A DNA stretch of 64,000 nt from an uncultured Lachnospiraceae bacterium (GCA_910585345.1 CAJUDS010000008.1:54142-118141), one strand, 5' to 3'; numbered from the stretch's first letter, positions 18,680-27,887 are shown. The notes: generated from the sequence alone by a model not told the origin. A program made the numbers and translations.

Positions 18680-18919
18680 ATGACGATGGATTTGACACAG
18701 GTATTGGATTCTATGGAAAGCGCGGTAAAACTGCGCAGCCGTGCGCAGGCGGAAAGAAGGGCGGAAGAAGCGCAGAAGGAGCGTCAGGAATTTCAGGAAA
18801 AGCTGATGCGGGCTGCGGCCAGCGAGGTGGAACTGGACGGTATGGCGTCAAAAATCAAAGGAAAAACCGATGCCGTGCAGAGGGATCAATTGATGGGGCT
18901 GATGATGGCAGGATTTTAA
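18680..18919 (+). CDS. Small charged coiled-coil hypothetical protein
   Basis: 79 residues, mostly helical and highly charged (RAQAERRAEEAQKERQEFQEK), with a Met/Gly-rich tail ending LMGLMMAGF. No family was recognised. A GGAGG site 8-10 bp upstream of the ATG supports translation, and a second ATG lies two codons in. It lies between the rhamnosidase terminator and a repeat element, with no operon partner. A longer overlapping frame (18595-19026) lacks a ribosome site and is disfavoured. Confidence 0.55.
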   Translation: MTMDLTQVLDSMESAVKLRSRAQAERRAEEAQKERQEFQEKLMRAAASEVELDGMASKIKGKTDAVQRDQLMGLMMAGF

Positions 18920-18962
18920 AAATGCGCAAGCCGGATTTATGCGTTTGGCGTGGCTGCCAATT

Positions 18963-19226
18963 CACGGAATCAATTTTTCGCTTTTGTGCACAAATATTTG
19001 ATTCGTGTTCCAGGTTACGGATATAAGAAACTCTAAGTGTCCGGAAAAGGTTATGGAATTTTAACGCAGGCGGCCTTTACGCGCCGTCCGGGTGCGGGCG
19101 GCCTTTTCCGGACATCCCTGTCCGGAAACTGCTGGCATAGGGCTGGACACGAAGCGTTTCTAATATCCTTCACAATGGAACACGCCTCAATCTATTTGTC
19201 CAATGAACGAAGAATTGATTCCCGTG
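18963..19226 (+). repeat. Dispersed structured repeat, full copy 2 (MITE-like)
   Basis: A 264-bp copy of the element at 8591, in the same orientation. It shares the outer CACGGAATCAATTTTT end, the GTGTTCCAGGTTACGGATAT left-arm segment, the internal hairpin and the right arm ending GGAACACGCC...CCCGTG. Eight-bp direct repeats GCTGCCAA flank it (18953-18960, 19226-19233), as expected for target-site duplication. The central hairpin (19105-19128) keeps perfect pairing despite a change on both sides relative to copy 1. It fills most of the 389-bp gap 18920-19308; beyond it only a -10 box for the next gene (TATAAT, 19268-19273) was seen. Confidence 0.88.
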
Positions 19227-19308
19227 CTGCCAACTTTTAAGAGGTTTTTATTTGTCCTGTTTTGTATTATAATGGATGGTAAAATGACAGACAGGATAGG
19301 GATAGATT

Positions 19309-20934
19309 ATGTTTCAGTATGTATTATTTGATCTGGATGGGACATTGACGGATCCGAAGGAAGGCATTACCAAAAGCGTACAGTTTGCGCTGCGCCGACA
19401 GGGCATCCATGAACCTGACCTGGATAAGCTGGAGCCGTTTATCGGTCCGCCGCTGCAGGATGGCTTTATGGAATTTTACGGCATGACGGAAGAAGAAGCG
19501 GCGATGGCCTGCGCCGATTACCGGAAACGTTTTGCGCCGATTGGAATTTTTGAAAATAAAGTTTATCCGGGCATCGGGGAAATGCTTGGCCGTCTGCGGG
19601 AAGCGGGTATGAAGCTGGCAGTGGCATCCAGTAAGCCGGAACCCTTTGTGCGGCAGATTTTAGATCATTTTGCGCTGGCAGCTTATTTTGATGTGGTGAC
19701 AGGCAGTCTTCCGGACGGAACGCGCAGCCAAAAAGAGGAAGTGGTGCGGGAAGCGCTGCTGCGCCTGCAGGCAGCTGAGGAGAGGGAGAAGGGCGCCGGA
19801 GCTGCCGGAGGGCAGGCGGGAGAGGCAGGCGCGGATGCGGCCGCGGCTCACACGGTGCAGGCCGATGAAAACGCCGCGGCGGAGCGTGTGCCGATAGGCG
19901 CGCAAACGTGCGCTATGGTAGGCGACCGGAAATTTGACATTTACGGCGCGAAAGAGTTTGGTCTTACGGCCATAGGTGTTTCCTATGGCTATGCGCAGAA
20001 GGGCGAGCTGGAAGCAGCCGGCGCGGATTTTATCGCAAAATCGGTCAGACAGCTGGAAAAATTTCTGCTGGACGGCCGTTTGCCCGGAAAAACGAAAGCC
20101 GGTGGAGAAGGACAAAGCGCGGACAGCGGCGGGGAAACGGAGGGTGATAGGATCAGCCCGTTTTTAAAGACCTGGAATATTTTATTTCCTTTTATTCTCT
20201 ATTATCTGGGGTATAATCTGTGTTATATGGTGATCGTGACGATAGTGCAGATTTTCTCCCAGACGGGGGAGGAGGCCAGCGGCTGGCTCTATGGAAACAG
20301 TACGGCGCTGGCGAATCTGGCAAGAGCCTGTTCGATGCTGACAGGCGCGGGGATTTTGTTTCCGCTGTTTCGGAAGGAAAAAACCAAGTGGCGGAGCAGA
20401 ACGGGCGCTTCGTTTCTGACATTTGGCGTTCTGGCGGCGACGGCGGCGCTTGGCGTGAATATTCTCTTTACTTTGTGCGGGATTACGTCAATTTCGCATC
20501 AATATACACAGGTGCAGGAGACGCAGTACCAGATACCGCTGCTGCAGGGATTGGTTTTGTACGGATTTGTTTCACCGCTTGCGGAAGAAATGCTGTTTCG
20601 GGGATTGATTTATAATAGGATGAAAAAATATTTTCCGGTGGCTGCCGCAAGAGTGATTTCCTCCATATTGTTCGGCGCTTATCACGGCAATGTAGTACAG
20701 GGCGCCTATGGGGCGCTGCTTGGGGCGCTGATTGCTTATAGCTATGAAATAACCGGGGATTTCAGAATACCGGTATTTGTCCACGGTATGGCGAACAGCA
20801 TTGTGTTTGTGCTTACTTATCACAGAGAGATTTCGGCGTCTGTGGGAACGCCGGTAAACTGCGCTGTTTTTTTGATAATTTCGGTTGTGAGCCTGCTTAA
20901 CGTCCAAAGGAGCGGACAATGGGAAAGAAATTAA
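19309..20934 (+). CDS. HAD phosphatase fused to a CPBP-type membrane protease
   Basis: 541 residues with two domains. Residues 1-255 are a phosphoglycolate-phosphatase-like HAD hydrolase: motif I DLDGT (D8, D10), motif II ASSKPEP, motif IV MVGDRKFDIYGA. It is interrupted by an Ala/Gly/Glu-rich insert at about 155-205. From about residue 285 there are several membrane segments with the CPBP (Abi, CaaX-protease-like) motif EEMLFRG (E426, E427, R431) and HGMANSIVF as the His motif. CPBP proteins are intramembrane endopeptidases in prenyl-protein processing, bacteriocin immunity or unknown roles. No stop or frameshift separates the halves. The function of the fusion is unknown. Confidence 0.82.
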   Translation: MFQYVLFDLDGTLTDPKEGITKSVQFALRRQGIHEPDLDKLEPFIGPPLQDGFMEFYGMTEEEAAMACADYRKRFAPIGIFENKVYPGIGEMLGRLREAGMKLAVASSKPEPFVRQILDHFALAAYFDVVTGSLPDGTRSQKEEVVREALLRLQAAEEREKGAGAAGGQAGEAGADAAAAHTVQADENAAAERVPIGAQTCAMVGDRKFDIYGAKEFGLTAIGVSYGYAQKGELEAAGADFIAKSVRQLEKFLLDGRLPGKTKAGGEGQSADSGGETEGDRISPFLKTWNILFPFILYYLGYNLCYMVIVTIVQIFSQTGEEASGWLYGNSTALANLARACSMLTGAGILFPLFRKEKTKWRSRTGASFLTFGVLAATAALGVNILFTLCGITSISHQYTQVQETQYQIPLLQGLVLYGFVSPLAEEMLFRGLIYNRMKKYFPVAAARVISSILFGAYHGNVVQGAYGALLGALIAYSYEITGDFRIPVFVHGMANSIVFVLTYHREISASVGTPVNCAVFLIISVVSLLNVQRSGQWERN

Positions 20935-21533
20935 CAGAAATGACTTTAGAGGAATTGTGGCGGTTGTTTCCGATATGTTTAACAGAGCATAAACCTTATT
21001 GGAGAGAATGGTATTTTGAGGAAGAAGATGTTCTGAAAACTGCGCTGCCACAGGTTGAAAAAATTAGCCATATAGGCAGTACGGCTGTCGCGTCTATTTG
21101 GGCGAAGCCGATTGTGGATATTCTCGTGGAAGTTGCGAAAGCGGATGATTTATTGTGTTATAAAAATTCGATTGAACATAGCGGCTACGTCTGTATGTCT
21201 CAAAGTTCAGACAGGGTTTCTTTTAACAAGGGATATACTGAAAATGGATTTGCCGAAAGGGTATTTCATCTGCACGTGAGGGTTTTGGGAGATCATGATG
21301 AATTGTATTTTAGAGATTATCTTATCGCACATCCCGACACCGCAAAGCAATATGAGAAAATAAAATTTCAATTATGGAAAAAATACGAATATAACAGAGA
21401 CAGGTATACGAACGGGAAAACAGAATTTGTTGAAAAGTATACTGAAATCGCAAAGCGGATCTATGCGGAAAGATATGGCAGATTCCGGTTTGAAGAAAAA
21501 TATAGTTTACAACCACAAAGAAATAGTGTATGA
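20919..21533 (+). CDS. GrpB/UPF0157-family nucleotidyltransferase-fold protein
   Basis: 204 residues. The family core is visible as HIGSTAV, then WAKPIVDILVEV with the acidic pair of the nucleotidyltransferase fold, HLHVRVLG, and FRDYLIAHPDTAKQYEKIK. Members are often annotated GrpB; their reaction is not established. It overlaps the end of the HAD-CPBP gene by 16 bp and so is translated from the same message. Base composition is more AT-rich than the upstream gene. The promoter for the next operon lies at its 3' end. Confidence 0.82.
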   Translation: MGKKLTEMTLEELWRLFPICLTEHKPYWREWYFEEEDVLKTALPQVEKISHIGSTAVASIWAKPIVDILVEVAKADDLLCYKNSIEHSGYVCMSQSSDRVSFNKGYTENGFAERVFHLHVRVLGDHDELYFRDYLIAHPDTAKQYEKIKFQLWKKYEYNRDRYTNGKTEFVEKYTEIAKRIYAERYGRFRFEEKYSLQPQRNSV

Positions 21534-21613
21534 TAATCCCCGGAGTTGAATAAGAAAAAGAGAAAAATCCGAAGATGGAAACTGCAAAGACGCAGGCGAC
21601 ATCTTCGGTTTTT
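21506..21613 (+). promoter_or_regulatory. gltB promoter and hairpin leader (possible attenuator)
   Basis: TTTACA (21506-21511) and TATGAT (21529-21534) are spaced 17 bp. About 35 bp downstream, CCGAAGATG (21569-21577) pairs with CATCTTCGG (21600-21608), followed by TTTTTG, a terminator-like structure 30 bp before gltB. It encloses CTGC-AAAGAC-GCAG, a hexaloop with A at position 1 and G at position 4, as in ANTAR-protein targets that control nitrogen genes in Firmicutes. A second hexaloop hairpin, normally required, was not found, so the ANTAR link is tentative. The hairpin may alternatively just end upstream transcripts. Confidence 0.6.
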
Positions 21614-21643
21614 GTGTAAAAAAGGAAAGGACAAGGTGAATCT

Positions 21644-24600
21644 ATGTTTGACGCAGCAAATAGCAGACCTGCAGCGCCTTTGTACAGAGAAGAGTTTGAA
21701 CATGATAACTGCGGCATTGGCGCGTGTGTCAATATCAGGGGAATGAAAAGCCATGAAATCGTGGAAAATTCTCTGAAAATTGTGGAGAATTTAGAGCACA
21801 GGGCAGGAAAAGATGCAGAGGGCAAGACCGGGGACGGCGTAGGGATTTTGGTACAGATTTCGCACAGATTCTTTTCCAGAGTGGTCAAACCGCTTGGAAT
21901 CAGCCTGGGCGGGGAGAGAGAGTACGGAATCGGCATGTTTTTCCTCCCCCAGGACGAGCTGAAGCGGAACCAGTCAAAAAAAATGTTTGAGATTATCGTT
22001 CAAAAAGAAGGTCTGGAATTTCTGGGCTGGCGTCAGGTTCCCACTGCCCCGGAGGTACTGGGCCATAAGGCGCTGGAGTGTATGCCCTGTATTATGCAGG
22101 CGTTTATCAGGAAACCGGATCCTGTGAAAAAGGGTCTTGACTTTGACCGTCTGTTATATATTGTGAGACGTATTTTTGAACAGTCCACAGATAACACCTA
22201 TGTGGTTTCGCTTTCCAGCAGGACGATTGTATATAAGGGGATGTTTCTTGTCGGACAGCTGCGCACTTTTTTCCGGGATCTGCAGAGCCCGGAGTATGAT
22301 TCCGCCATTGCCATGGTACATTCGCGCTTTTCCACCAATACGAATCCGAGCTGGGAAAGAGCCCATCCCAACCGCCTGATTGTGCACAATGGCGAGATCA
22401 ATACCATCCGCGGCAATGCGGACAAGATGCTGGCCAGAGAGGAAAATATGGAGTCCGAACATCTGCATGGACTGCTGCACAAAGTGCTTCCTGCAGTGAA
22501 TGCGTCCGGCTCTGATTCCGCCATGCTGGACAATACGCTGGAATTTCTTGTAATGAGCGGTATGGACCTGCCGCTGGCGGTCATGGTTACCATTCCGGAG
22601 CCCTGGGCCAATAACCGCGCTATGAGCCAGAAAAAGAAAGATTTTTATCAATATTATGCCACGATGATGGAGCCGTGGGACGGTCCCGCATCGATCGTAT
22701 TTTCCGACGGGGATATGATGGGAGCGGTGCTCGACCGCAACGGACTTCGTCCGTCCAGATACTATATAACGGATGATGATCAGCTGATACTGTCTTCGGA
22801 GGTTGGCGTGCTGGATATTGATCCTGCCCGCATCGTGAAAAAGGAACGGCTTCATCCGGGTAAGATGCTGCTTGTGGATACCATACAAGGTAAGGTGATT
22901 GACGACGACAGCCTGAAGGAGATGTATGCGTCCAGACAGCCGTATGGAGAATGGCTGGACAGCAATATGATCGCGCTGAAAGATCTGAAGATTCCCAACC
23001 GGCGTGTGCCGGAATTTACGTACGAAGAGAGGCAGCGGATGCAGAAGGCGTTCGGCTATACGTATGATGAATTTCGCACGAGCATCCTGCCGATGGCCCG
23101 CGGCGGTTCGGAGGCCATTGCGGCGATGGGAGTGGATACGCCGATTCCGGTGCTGAGCAGGACATACCATCCGCTGTTTCACTATTTCAAACAGCTCTTT
23201 GCCCAGGTTACGAATCCACCGATCGACGCTATCCGGGAGGAGATCGTCACCTCTACCACTGTTTACATCGGCAAGGAAGGCAATGTGCTGGAAGAGACGC
23301 CAAAAAACTGTAATATCCTGAAAGTGAATAACCCCATTTTGACCAATACCGATCTGCTGAAAATCAAGGCAATGAAGGCGGAAGGTTTTAAGGTGGAAGA
23401 GGTGCCCATCCTATATTATAAAAATACCAGTCTGGAACGAGCCATTGAGCGCCTCTTTGTAGAGGTGGACAGAGCTTACAGAGACGGTGTCAATATTATC
23501 ATTCTGACCGACAGAGGCGTGGATGAGAATCATGTGGCCATTCCGTCGCTGCTTGCGGTATCCGCACTCAATCAATATCTGGTAAAGACAAAGAAGCGGA
23601 CAAGTGTGGCGTTGATACTGGAATCCGGGGAGCCGCGGGAGATTCATGATTTTGCCACGCTGCTTGGCTATGGTGCCTGTGCGGTAAATCCGTATCTGGC
23701 GCTGGAATCCATTCGGGAATTGATTGACAACCGGATGCTTGACAAAGATTATTATGCGGCGGTTGATGATTATAGCAATGCGGTGCTGCACGGCATCGTG
23801 AAAATCGCTTCCAAGATGGGCATTTCGACGATACAATCTTACAAAGGATCACAGATTTTTGAAGCCATTGGGATTGACAATGATGTGATCAATAAATATT
23901 TTACGAATACGGTCAGTCGTGTGGGCGGCATCACGCTGCAGGATATCGAGAGGCAGCAGGACCAGCTTCATTCCAAGGCGTTTGATCCGCTGGGTCTGGA
24001 AAATGATTTGACGCTTGACAGTCCCGGCAGCCATAAGATGCGCAGCGGCGGCGAGGAACATCTTTATAATCCGGCAACCATTCATCTGCTGCAGGAATCG
24101 ACGAGGCGGGGCGATTATGAACTGTTTAAACAGTATACCGCGCTTGTGAACGCGCAGGACAGTGTGAAAAATCTGCGCGGACTGATGGACTTTCAATATG
24201 CGAAAAAGCCGGTTCCCATTGAGGAAGTGGAGAGTGTTGACTCGATCGTAACGAGATTTAAAACCGGCGCTATGTCGTACGGATCGATATCCAAGGAGGC
24301 GCATGAGACACTGGCCAAGGCCATGAACAGCATCCATGGGAAATCCAATTCCGGGGAAGGCGGCGAAGAGACGGACCGTCTGGAGGAAGGTTTCTCAGAA
24401 CACAGCCGCTGCTCGGCCATCAAACAGGTGGCCAGCGGCCGGTTCGGCGTGACGAGCCGGTATCTTGTCAGCGCACAGGAGATACAGATTAAGATGGCCC
24501 AGGGGGCGAAGCCGGGAGAAGGCGGCCATCTGCCGGGGGGCAAGGTATATCCGTGGATTGCAAAAACGCGACACTCCACGCCGGGAGTGGGTCTGATCTC

Positions 24601-26191
24601 ACCACCGCCGCATCACGATATTTATTCGATTGAGGATTTGGCGCAGTTAATATACGATTTGAAAAATTCCAATCAAAATGCCCGTATTTCCGTGAAGCTG
24701 GTATCGGAAGCCGGTGTAGGCACAGTGGCGGCGGGCGTTGCCAAGGCGGGGGCGCAGGTCATCCTGGTGTCGGGTTATGACGGCGGTACGGGAGCGGCGC
24801 CAAGGAGCTCTATCCACAATGCGGGACTTCCCTGGGAACTGGGGCTGGCGGAGACACACCAGACCCTGATCATGAACGGGCTGCGCAGCAAAGTACGGAT
24901 TGAGACGGACGGCAAGCTGATGAGCGGAAGGGACGTGGCGATTGCGGCCATTCTGGGCGCGGAAGAGTTTGGCTTTGCGACGGCCCCGCTTGTGACAATG
25001 GGCTGTGTCATGATGCGTGTATGCAATCTGGATACCTGTCCGGTGGGGGTTGCCACACAGAATCCGGAGCTGCGCAGGAATTTCCGCGGAAAGCCGGAGT
25101 ATGTTGTCAATTTTATGCGTTTTATCGCGCAGGAACTGCGGGAATACATGGCGAAACTGGGCGTGCGCACGGTGGATGAACTGGTGGGGCATACCGAACT
25201 GCTCAAAAGAAAGGAACACCTCAGCGAACAGGCAGCTAAAGTAGATTTAAGCAATATTCTGCATAACCCTTATGCGGGCGGCAAAGAAAAGGTAATCTTT
25301 GATCCCAAACAGGTCTATGACTTTGCTCTGGAAAAAACAAAGGATGAAAAGATACTGCTGCGGCAGCTTCGGAAAGCGATGGAGAGCGGACAGAAGCGGA
25401 GCATTGAAGTAGAGGTCGGGAATACGGACCGCGCCTTCGGCACCATATTGGGTTCGGAAATTACGAAAAGGTTTGGGGATACGCTGGCGGAGGACACGTA
25501 TCGCGTGGTCTGCCGGGGCGCAGGCGGTCAGAGCTTCGGCGCTTTTATTCCCAAAGGGCTGACGTTGGAGCTGTCGGGAGACAGTAACGACTATTTCGGC
25601 AAAGGATTGTCCGGCGGCAAGCTGATTGTCTATCCGCCTGCGGAGAGCCGTTTCCGGCACGATGAAAACATTATTATCGGCAATGTGGCGCTTTATGGGG
25701 CGACGAGCGGCAAGGCATTTATAGGCGGCGTGGCCGGCGAGCGTTTCTGTGTCCGCAACTCCGGCGCCATCGCAGTGGCGGAGGGCGTGGGAGATCACGG
25801 CTGTGAATATATGACCGGCGGCCGGGTGGTGATTCTCGGCAAAACGGGCAAAAATTTTGCGGCGGGTATGAGCGGCGGTATCGCTTATGTACTGGATGAG
25901 GATAATGACCTGTATATGCGGGTAAATAAGGAGATGGTATATTCCGCCGAGATCACATCCAAATACGACGTATTGGAATTAAAGGATATGATCAGGGAAC
26001 ATGTGGCGTATACCAGGTCGGAAAAAGGCAAAAAAATATTGGAGAATTTCGGCGCATATCTGCCGAAATTCAAAAAGATTATCCCTTATGATTATGACAG
26101 GATGCTGAAAACGATCGTACAGATGGAAGAAAAGGGACTGTCTGCGGAGCAGGCGCAAATTGAGGCATTTTATGCAAATATGAGAAAGTAA
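21644..26191 (+). CDS. gltB: Glutamate synthase, large (alpha) subunit
   Basis: 1515 residues, the normal size. The N-terminal class II glutamine amidotransferase has its catalytic Cys in HDNCGIGA (C23), exposed after removal of a short propeptide. The central domain and the FMN-binding synthase domain follow, with the Fe-S cysteines in CVMMRVCNLDTCPVGVATQ. The C-terminal GXGXG beta-helix domain includes GGQSFGAF and GATSGKAFIGG. With GltD it converts glutamine and 2-oxoglutarate into two glutamates using NAD(P)H in ammonium assimilation. It is followed after 13 bp by gltD and preceded by a leader hairpin that may sense nitrogen status. Confidence 0.97.
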   Translation: MFDAANSRPAAPLYREEFEHDNCGIGACVNIRGMKSHEIVENSLKIVENLEHRAGKDAEGKTGDGVGILVQISHRFFSRVVKPLGISLGGEREYGIGMFFLPQDELKRNQSKKMFEIIVQKEGLEFLGWRQVPTAPEVLGHKALECMPCIMQAFIRKPDPVKKGLDFDRLLYIVRRIFEQSTDNTYVVSLSSRTIVYKGMFLVGQLRTFFRDLQSPEYDSAIAMVHSRFSTNTNPSWERAHPNRLIVHNGEINTIRGNADKMLAREENMESEHLHGLLHKVLPAVNASGSDSAMLDNTLEFLVMSGMDLPLAVMVTIPEPWANNRAMSQKKKDFYQYYATMMEPWDGPASIVFSDGDMMGAVLDRNGLRPSRYYITDDDQLILSSEVGVLDIDPARIVKKERLHPGKMLLVDTIQGKVIDDDSLKEMYASRQPYGEWLDSNMIALKDLKIPNRRVPEFTYEERQRMQKAFGYTYDEFRTSILPMARGGSEAIAAMGVDTPIPVLSRTYHPLFHYFKQLFAQVTNPPIDAIREEIVTSTTVYIGKEGNVLEETPKNCNILKVNNPILTNTDLLKIKAMKAEGFKVEEVPILYYKNTSLERAIERLFVEVDRAYRDGVNIIILTDRGVDENHVAIPSLLAVSALNQYLVKTKKRTSVALILESGEPREIHDFATLLGYGACAVNPYLALESIRELIDNRMLDKDYYAAVDDYSNAVLHGIVKIASKMGISTIQSYKGSQIFEAIGIDNDVINKYFTNTVSRVGGITLQDIERQQDQLHSKAFDPLGLENDLTLDSPGSHKMRSGGEEHLYNPATIHLLQESTRRGDYELFKQYTALVNAQDSVKNLRGLMDFQYAKKPVPIEEVESVDSIVTRFKTGAMSYGSISKEAHETLAKAMNSIHGKSNSGEGGEETDRLEEGFSEHSRCSAIKQVASGRFGVTSRYLVSAQEIQIKMAQGAKPGEGGHLPGGKVYPWIAKTRHSTPGVGLISPPPHHDIYSIEDLAQLIYDLKNSNQNARISVKLVSEAGVGTVAAGVAKAGAQVILVSGYDGGTGAAPRSSIHNAGLPWELGLAETHQTLIMNGLRSKVRIETDGKLMSGRDVAIAAILGAEEFGFATAPLVTMGCVMMRVCNLDTCPVGVATQNPELRRNFRGKPEYVVNFMRFIAQELREYMAKLGVRTVDELVGHTELLKRKEHLSEQAAKVDLSNILHNPYAGGKEKVIFDPKQVYDFALEKTKDEKILLRQLRKAMESGQKRSIEVEVGNTDRAFGTILGSEITKRFGDTLAEDTYRVVCRGAGGQSFGAFIPKGLTLELSGDSNDYFGKGLSGGKLIVYPPAESRFRHDENIIIGNVALYGATSGKAFIGGVAGERFCVRNSGAIAVAEGVGDHGCEYMTGGRVVILGKTGKNFAAGMSGGIAYVLDEDNDLYMRVNKEMVYSAEITSKYDVLELKDMIREHVAYTRSEKGKKILENFGAYLPKFKKIIPYDYDRMLKTIVQMEEKGLSAEQAQIEAFYANMRK

Positions 26192-26204
26192 GGAGGGGAG
26201 AGCG

Positions 26205-27698
26205 ATGGGAAAACCGACAGGGTTTATGGAGTATCAACGCAGCACAGCAAAGGCGGAAGCGCCCAAATCAAGAATCAGGCATTTTCAGGAGTTCCATACG
26301 CATCTTCCGCAGGAGGAGCAGCAGCTGCAGGGTGCGCGCTGTATGGAATGCGGCGTTCCCTTCTGCCAGTCGGGTATGATGATTGGCGGTATGGCCAGCG
26401 GCTGTCCGCTGCACAATCTGGTGCCGGAGTGGAATGATCTGGTGTATACGGGCAATTGGGAGCAGGCATATAACAGGCTGAAAAAGACGAACAATTTTCC
26501 GGAGTTTACTTCCCGGGTATGTCCGGCGCTCTGTGAAAATGCATGTACGTGCGGACTGCACGGTGATCCGGTGGCTACGAAGGAAAATGAATATGCTATT
26601 ATCGAAAATGCATATGCGAAGGGCTATGCCGCTGCCAGGCCGCCGAAAGTGCGGACAGGGAAAAAGGTGGCGGTGGTCGGGAGCGGGCCCGCGGGGCTGG
26701 CTGCGGCCGACCAGCTCAATAAGCGGGGGCACAGCGTGACGGTGTTGGAACGCGCTGACCGGATCGGCGGGCTGCTGATGTATGGTATTCCGAATATGAA
26801 GCTGGAAAAACAGATCGTGGAGCGCAAGGTCAGGATGATGGAACAGGAAGGCGTTGTTTTTGTCACAAATACGGATGTGGGCAGAGACGTGAAAGCGGGC
26901 CAGCTGTTAAAAGAATACGACAGGATTGTGCTTGCCTGCGGTTCGTCCAATCCGCGGGATATTCAGGCGCCGGGCAGAGAAGCGGACGGTATCTATTTTG
27001 CGGTGGATTTTCTGAAGGCCAATACAAAAAGTCTCCTGGATTCTGATTTTGGGGATAAAAAGTTTATCAACACAAAGGGCAAAGACGTAGTGATTATCGG
27101 CGGCGGCGATACCGGAAACGACTGCGTTGGCACTTCCATCCGTCACGGCTGCCGGTCTGTGACACAGATTGAGATGATGCCAAAGGCGCCAAACGAGCGC
27201 GCGCAGGACAATCCATGGCCGCAGTGGCCGAAGATCTGCAAGACGGATTACGGGCAGGAAGAAGCGATCGCGCTGTTCGGACATGACCCGCGTATTTACG
27301 AGGCTACTGTCAAAGAATTTTTGAAGGACAAAAATGGTAAGTTGAAAGGCGTCAGGATTGTCAGACTGGCATGGGAAAAGGACGCTTCAACGGGGCGCAT
27401 GAGCATGAAGGAGATACCGGGCAGCGAACAGGTGCTGGACGCGCAGATCGTATTGATTGCGGCAGGTTTTCTGGGAAGTGAAAAGTATGTGACGGATGCC
27501 TTTGGCGTGGAGGTAAATGAGCGGACAAACGTGAAAACAGCCCCGGGGCAGTATAAAACGAACGTGGAAAATGTATTTACCACCGGAGATATGCATAGAG
27601 GCCAGTCTCTTGTCGTGTGGGCCATCCGGGAAGGAAGGGAAGCCGCCAGAGCGGTCGATGAGAGTTTGATGGGCTATACCAATCTGGGGATACAGTAG
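26205..27698 (+). CDS. gltD: Glutamate synthase, small (beta) subunit
   Basis: 497 residues. The N-terminal Cys-rich domain for two 4Fe-4S clusters shows CMECGVPFCQ and CPALCENACTCG. An FAD-binding motif, VVGSGPAGLAAADQL, is near residues 150-165, and an NAD(P)H-binding motif, VVIGGGDTGNDC, is near 295. The C-terminal TTGDMHRGQSLVVWAIREGR closes the FAD site. It passes electrons from NADPH to the large subunit. AAGGAGGGGAG precedes the ATG, and the spacing indicates one operon with gltB. Confidence 0.97.
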   Translation: MGKPTGFMEYQRSTAKAEAPKSRIRHFQEFHTHLPQEEQQLQGARCMECGVPFCQSGMMIGGMASGCPLHNLVPEWNDLVYTGNWEQAYNRLKKTNNFPEFTSRVCPALCENACTCGLHGDPVATKENEYAIIENAYAKGYAAARPPKVRTGKKVAVVGSGPAGLAAADQLNKRGHSVTVLERADRIGGLLMYGIPNMKLEKQIVERKVRMMEQEGVVFVTNTDVGRDVKAGQLLKEYDRIVLACGSSNPRDIQAPGREADGIYFAVDFLKANTKSLLDSDFGDKKFINTKGKDVVIIGGGDTGNDCVGTSIRHGCRSVTQIEMMPKAPNERAQDNPWPQWPKICKTDYGQEEAIALFGHDPRIYEATVKEFLKDKNGKLKGVRIVRLAWEKDASTGRMSMKEIPGSEQVLDAQIVLIAAGFLGSEKYVTDAFGVEVNERTNVKTAPGQYKTNVENVFTTGDMHRGQSLVVWAIREGREAARAVDESLMGYTNLGIQ

Positions 27699-27726
27699 CT
27701 GCGGATTTATCAGGCTGCTTTTCATG

Positions 27727-27778
27727 GGATTTCGCACGAATGCTCTGTTCGTGCGAAATCCTGGCAATATCATGTTGC
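27727..27778 (+). terminator. Strong palindrome after gltBD
   Basis: A perfect 14-bp stem, GGATTTCGCACGAA (27727-27740) with its complement (27748-27761), and a weak second hairpin (GGCAA...TTGCC) just after. There is no T run directly after the first stem, so it may be a terminator of atypical form, an RNA-stability element or a protein-binding site. Confidence 0.55.
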
Positions 27779-27808
27779 CGGAAAATGAAAAATTTAAGGA
27801 ATTGTAAA

Positions 27809-27837
27809 TTGACTTTTCCTGTAATTTCCATTATGAT
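27809..27837 (+). promoter_or_regulatory. Sigma-A promoter of the chemoreceptor gene
   Basis: TTGACT (27809-27814) and TATGAT (27832-27837) with 17-bp spacing, about 50 bp before the start codon. Confidence 0.75.
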
Positions 27838-27887
27838 GTAAATAATTGTTTCCCAATTTATATTTTTTAAGAAGGAGGCTTTTTTTT

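Noticed and set aside
18595..19026. 143-residue plus-strand frame overlapping the small coiled-coil gene
   Set aside because: It starts in a terminator stem and has no ribosome site; the 79-residue frame has GGAGG correctly placed.
21534..21643. Glutamine or other known riboswitch before gltB
   Set aside because: The conserved blocks of the glnA-type element are not present; only a terminator-like hairpin with a hexaloop is seen.
22154..23182. 342-codon minus-strand frame inside gltB
   Set aside because: Shadow of gltB; His/Arg-rich and unlike a real protein.
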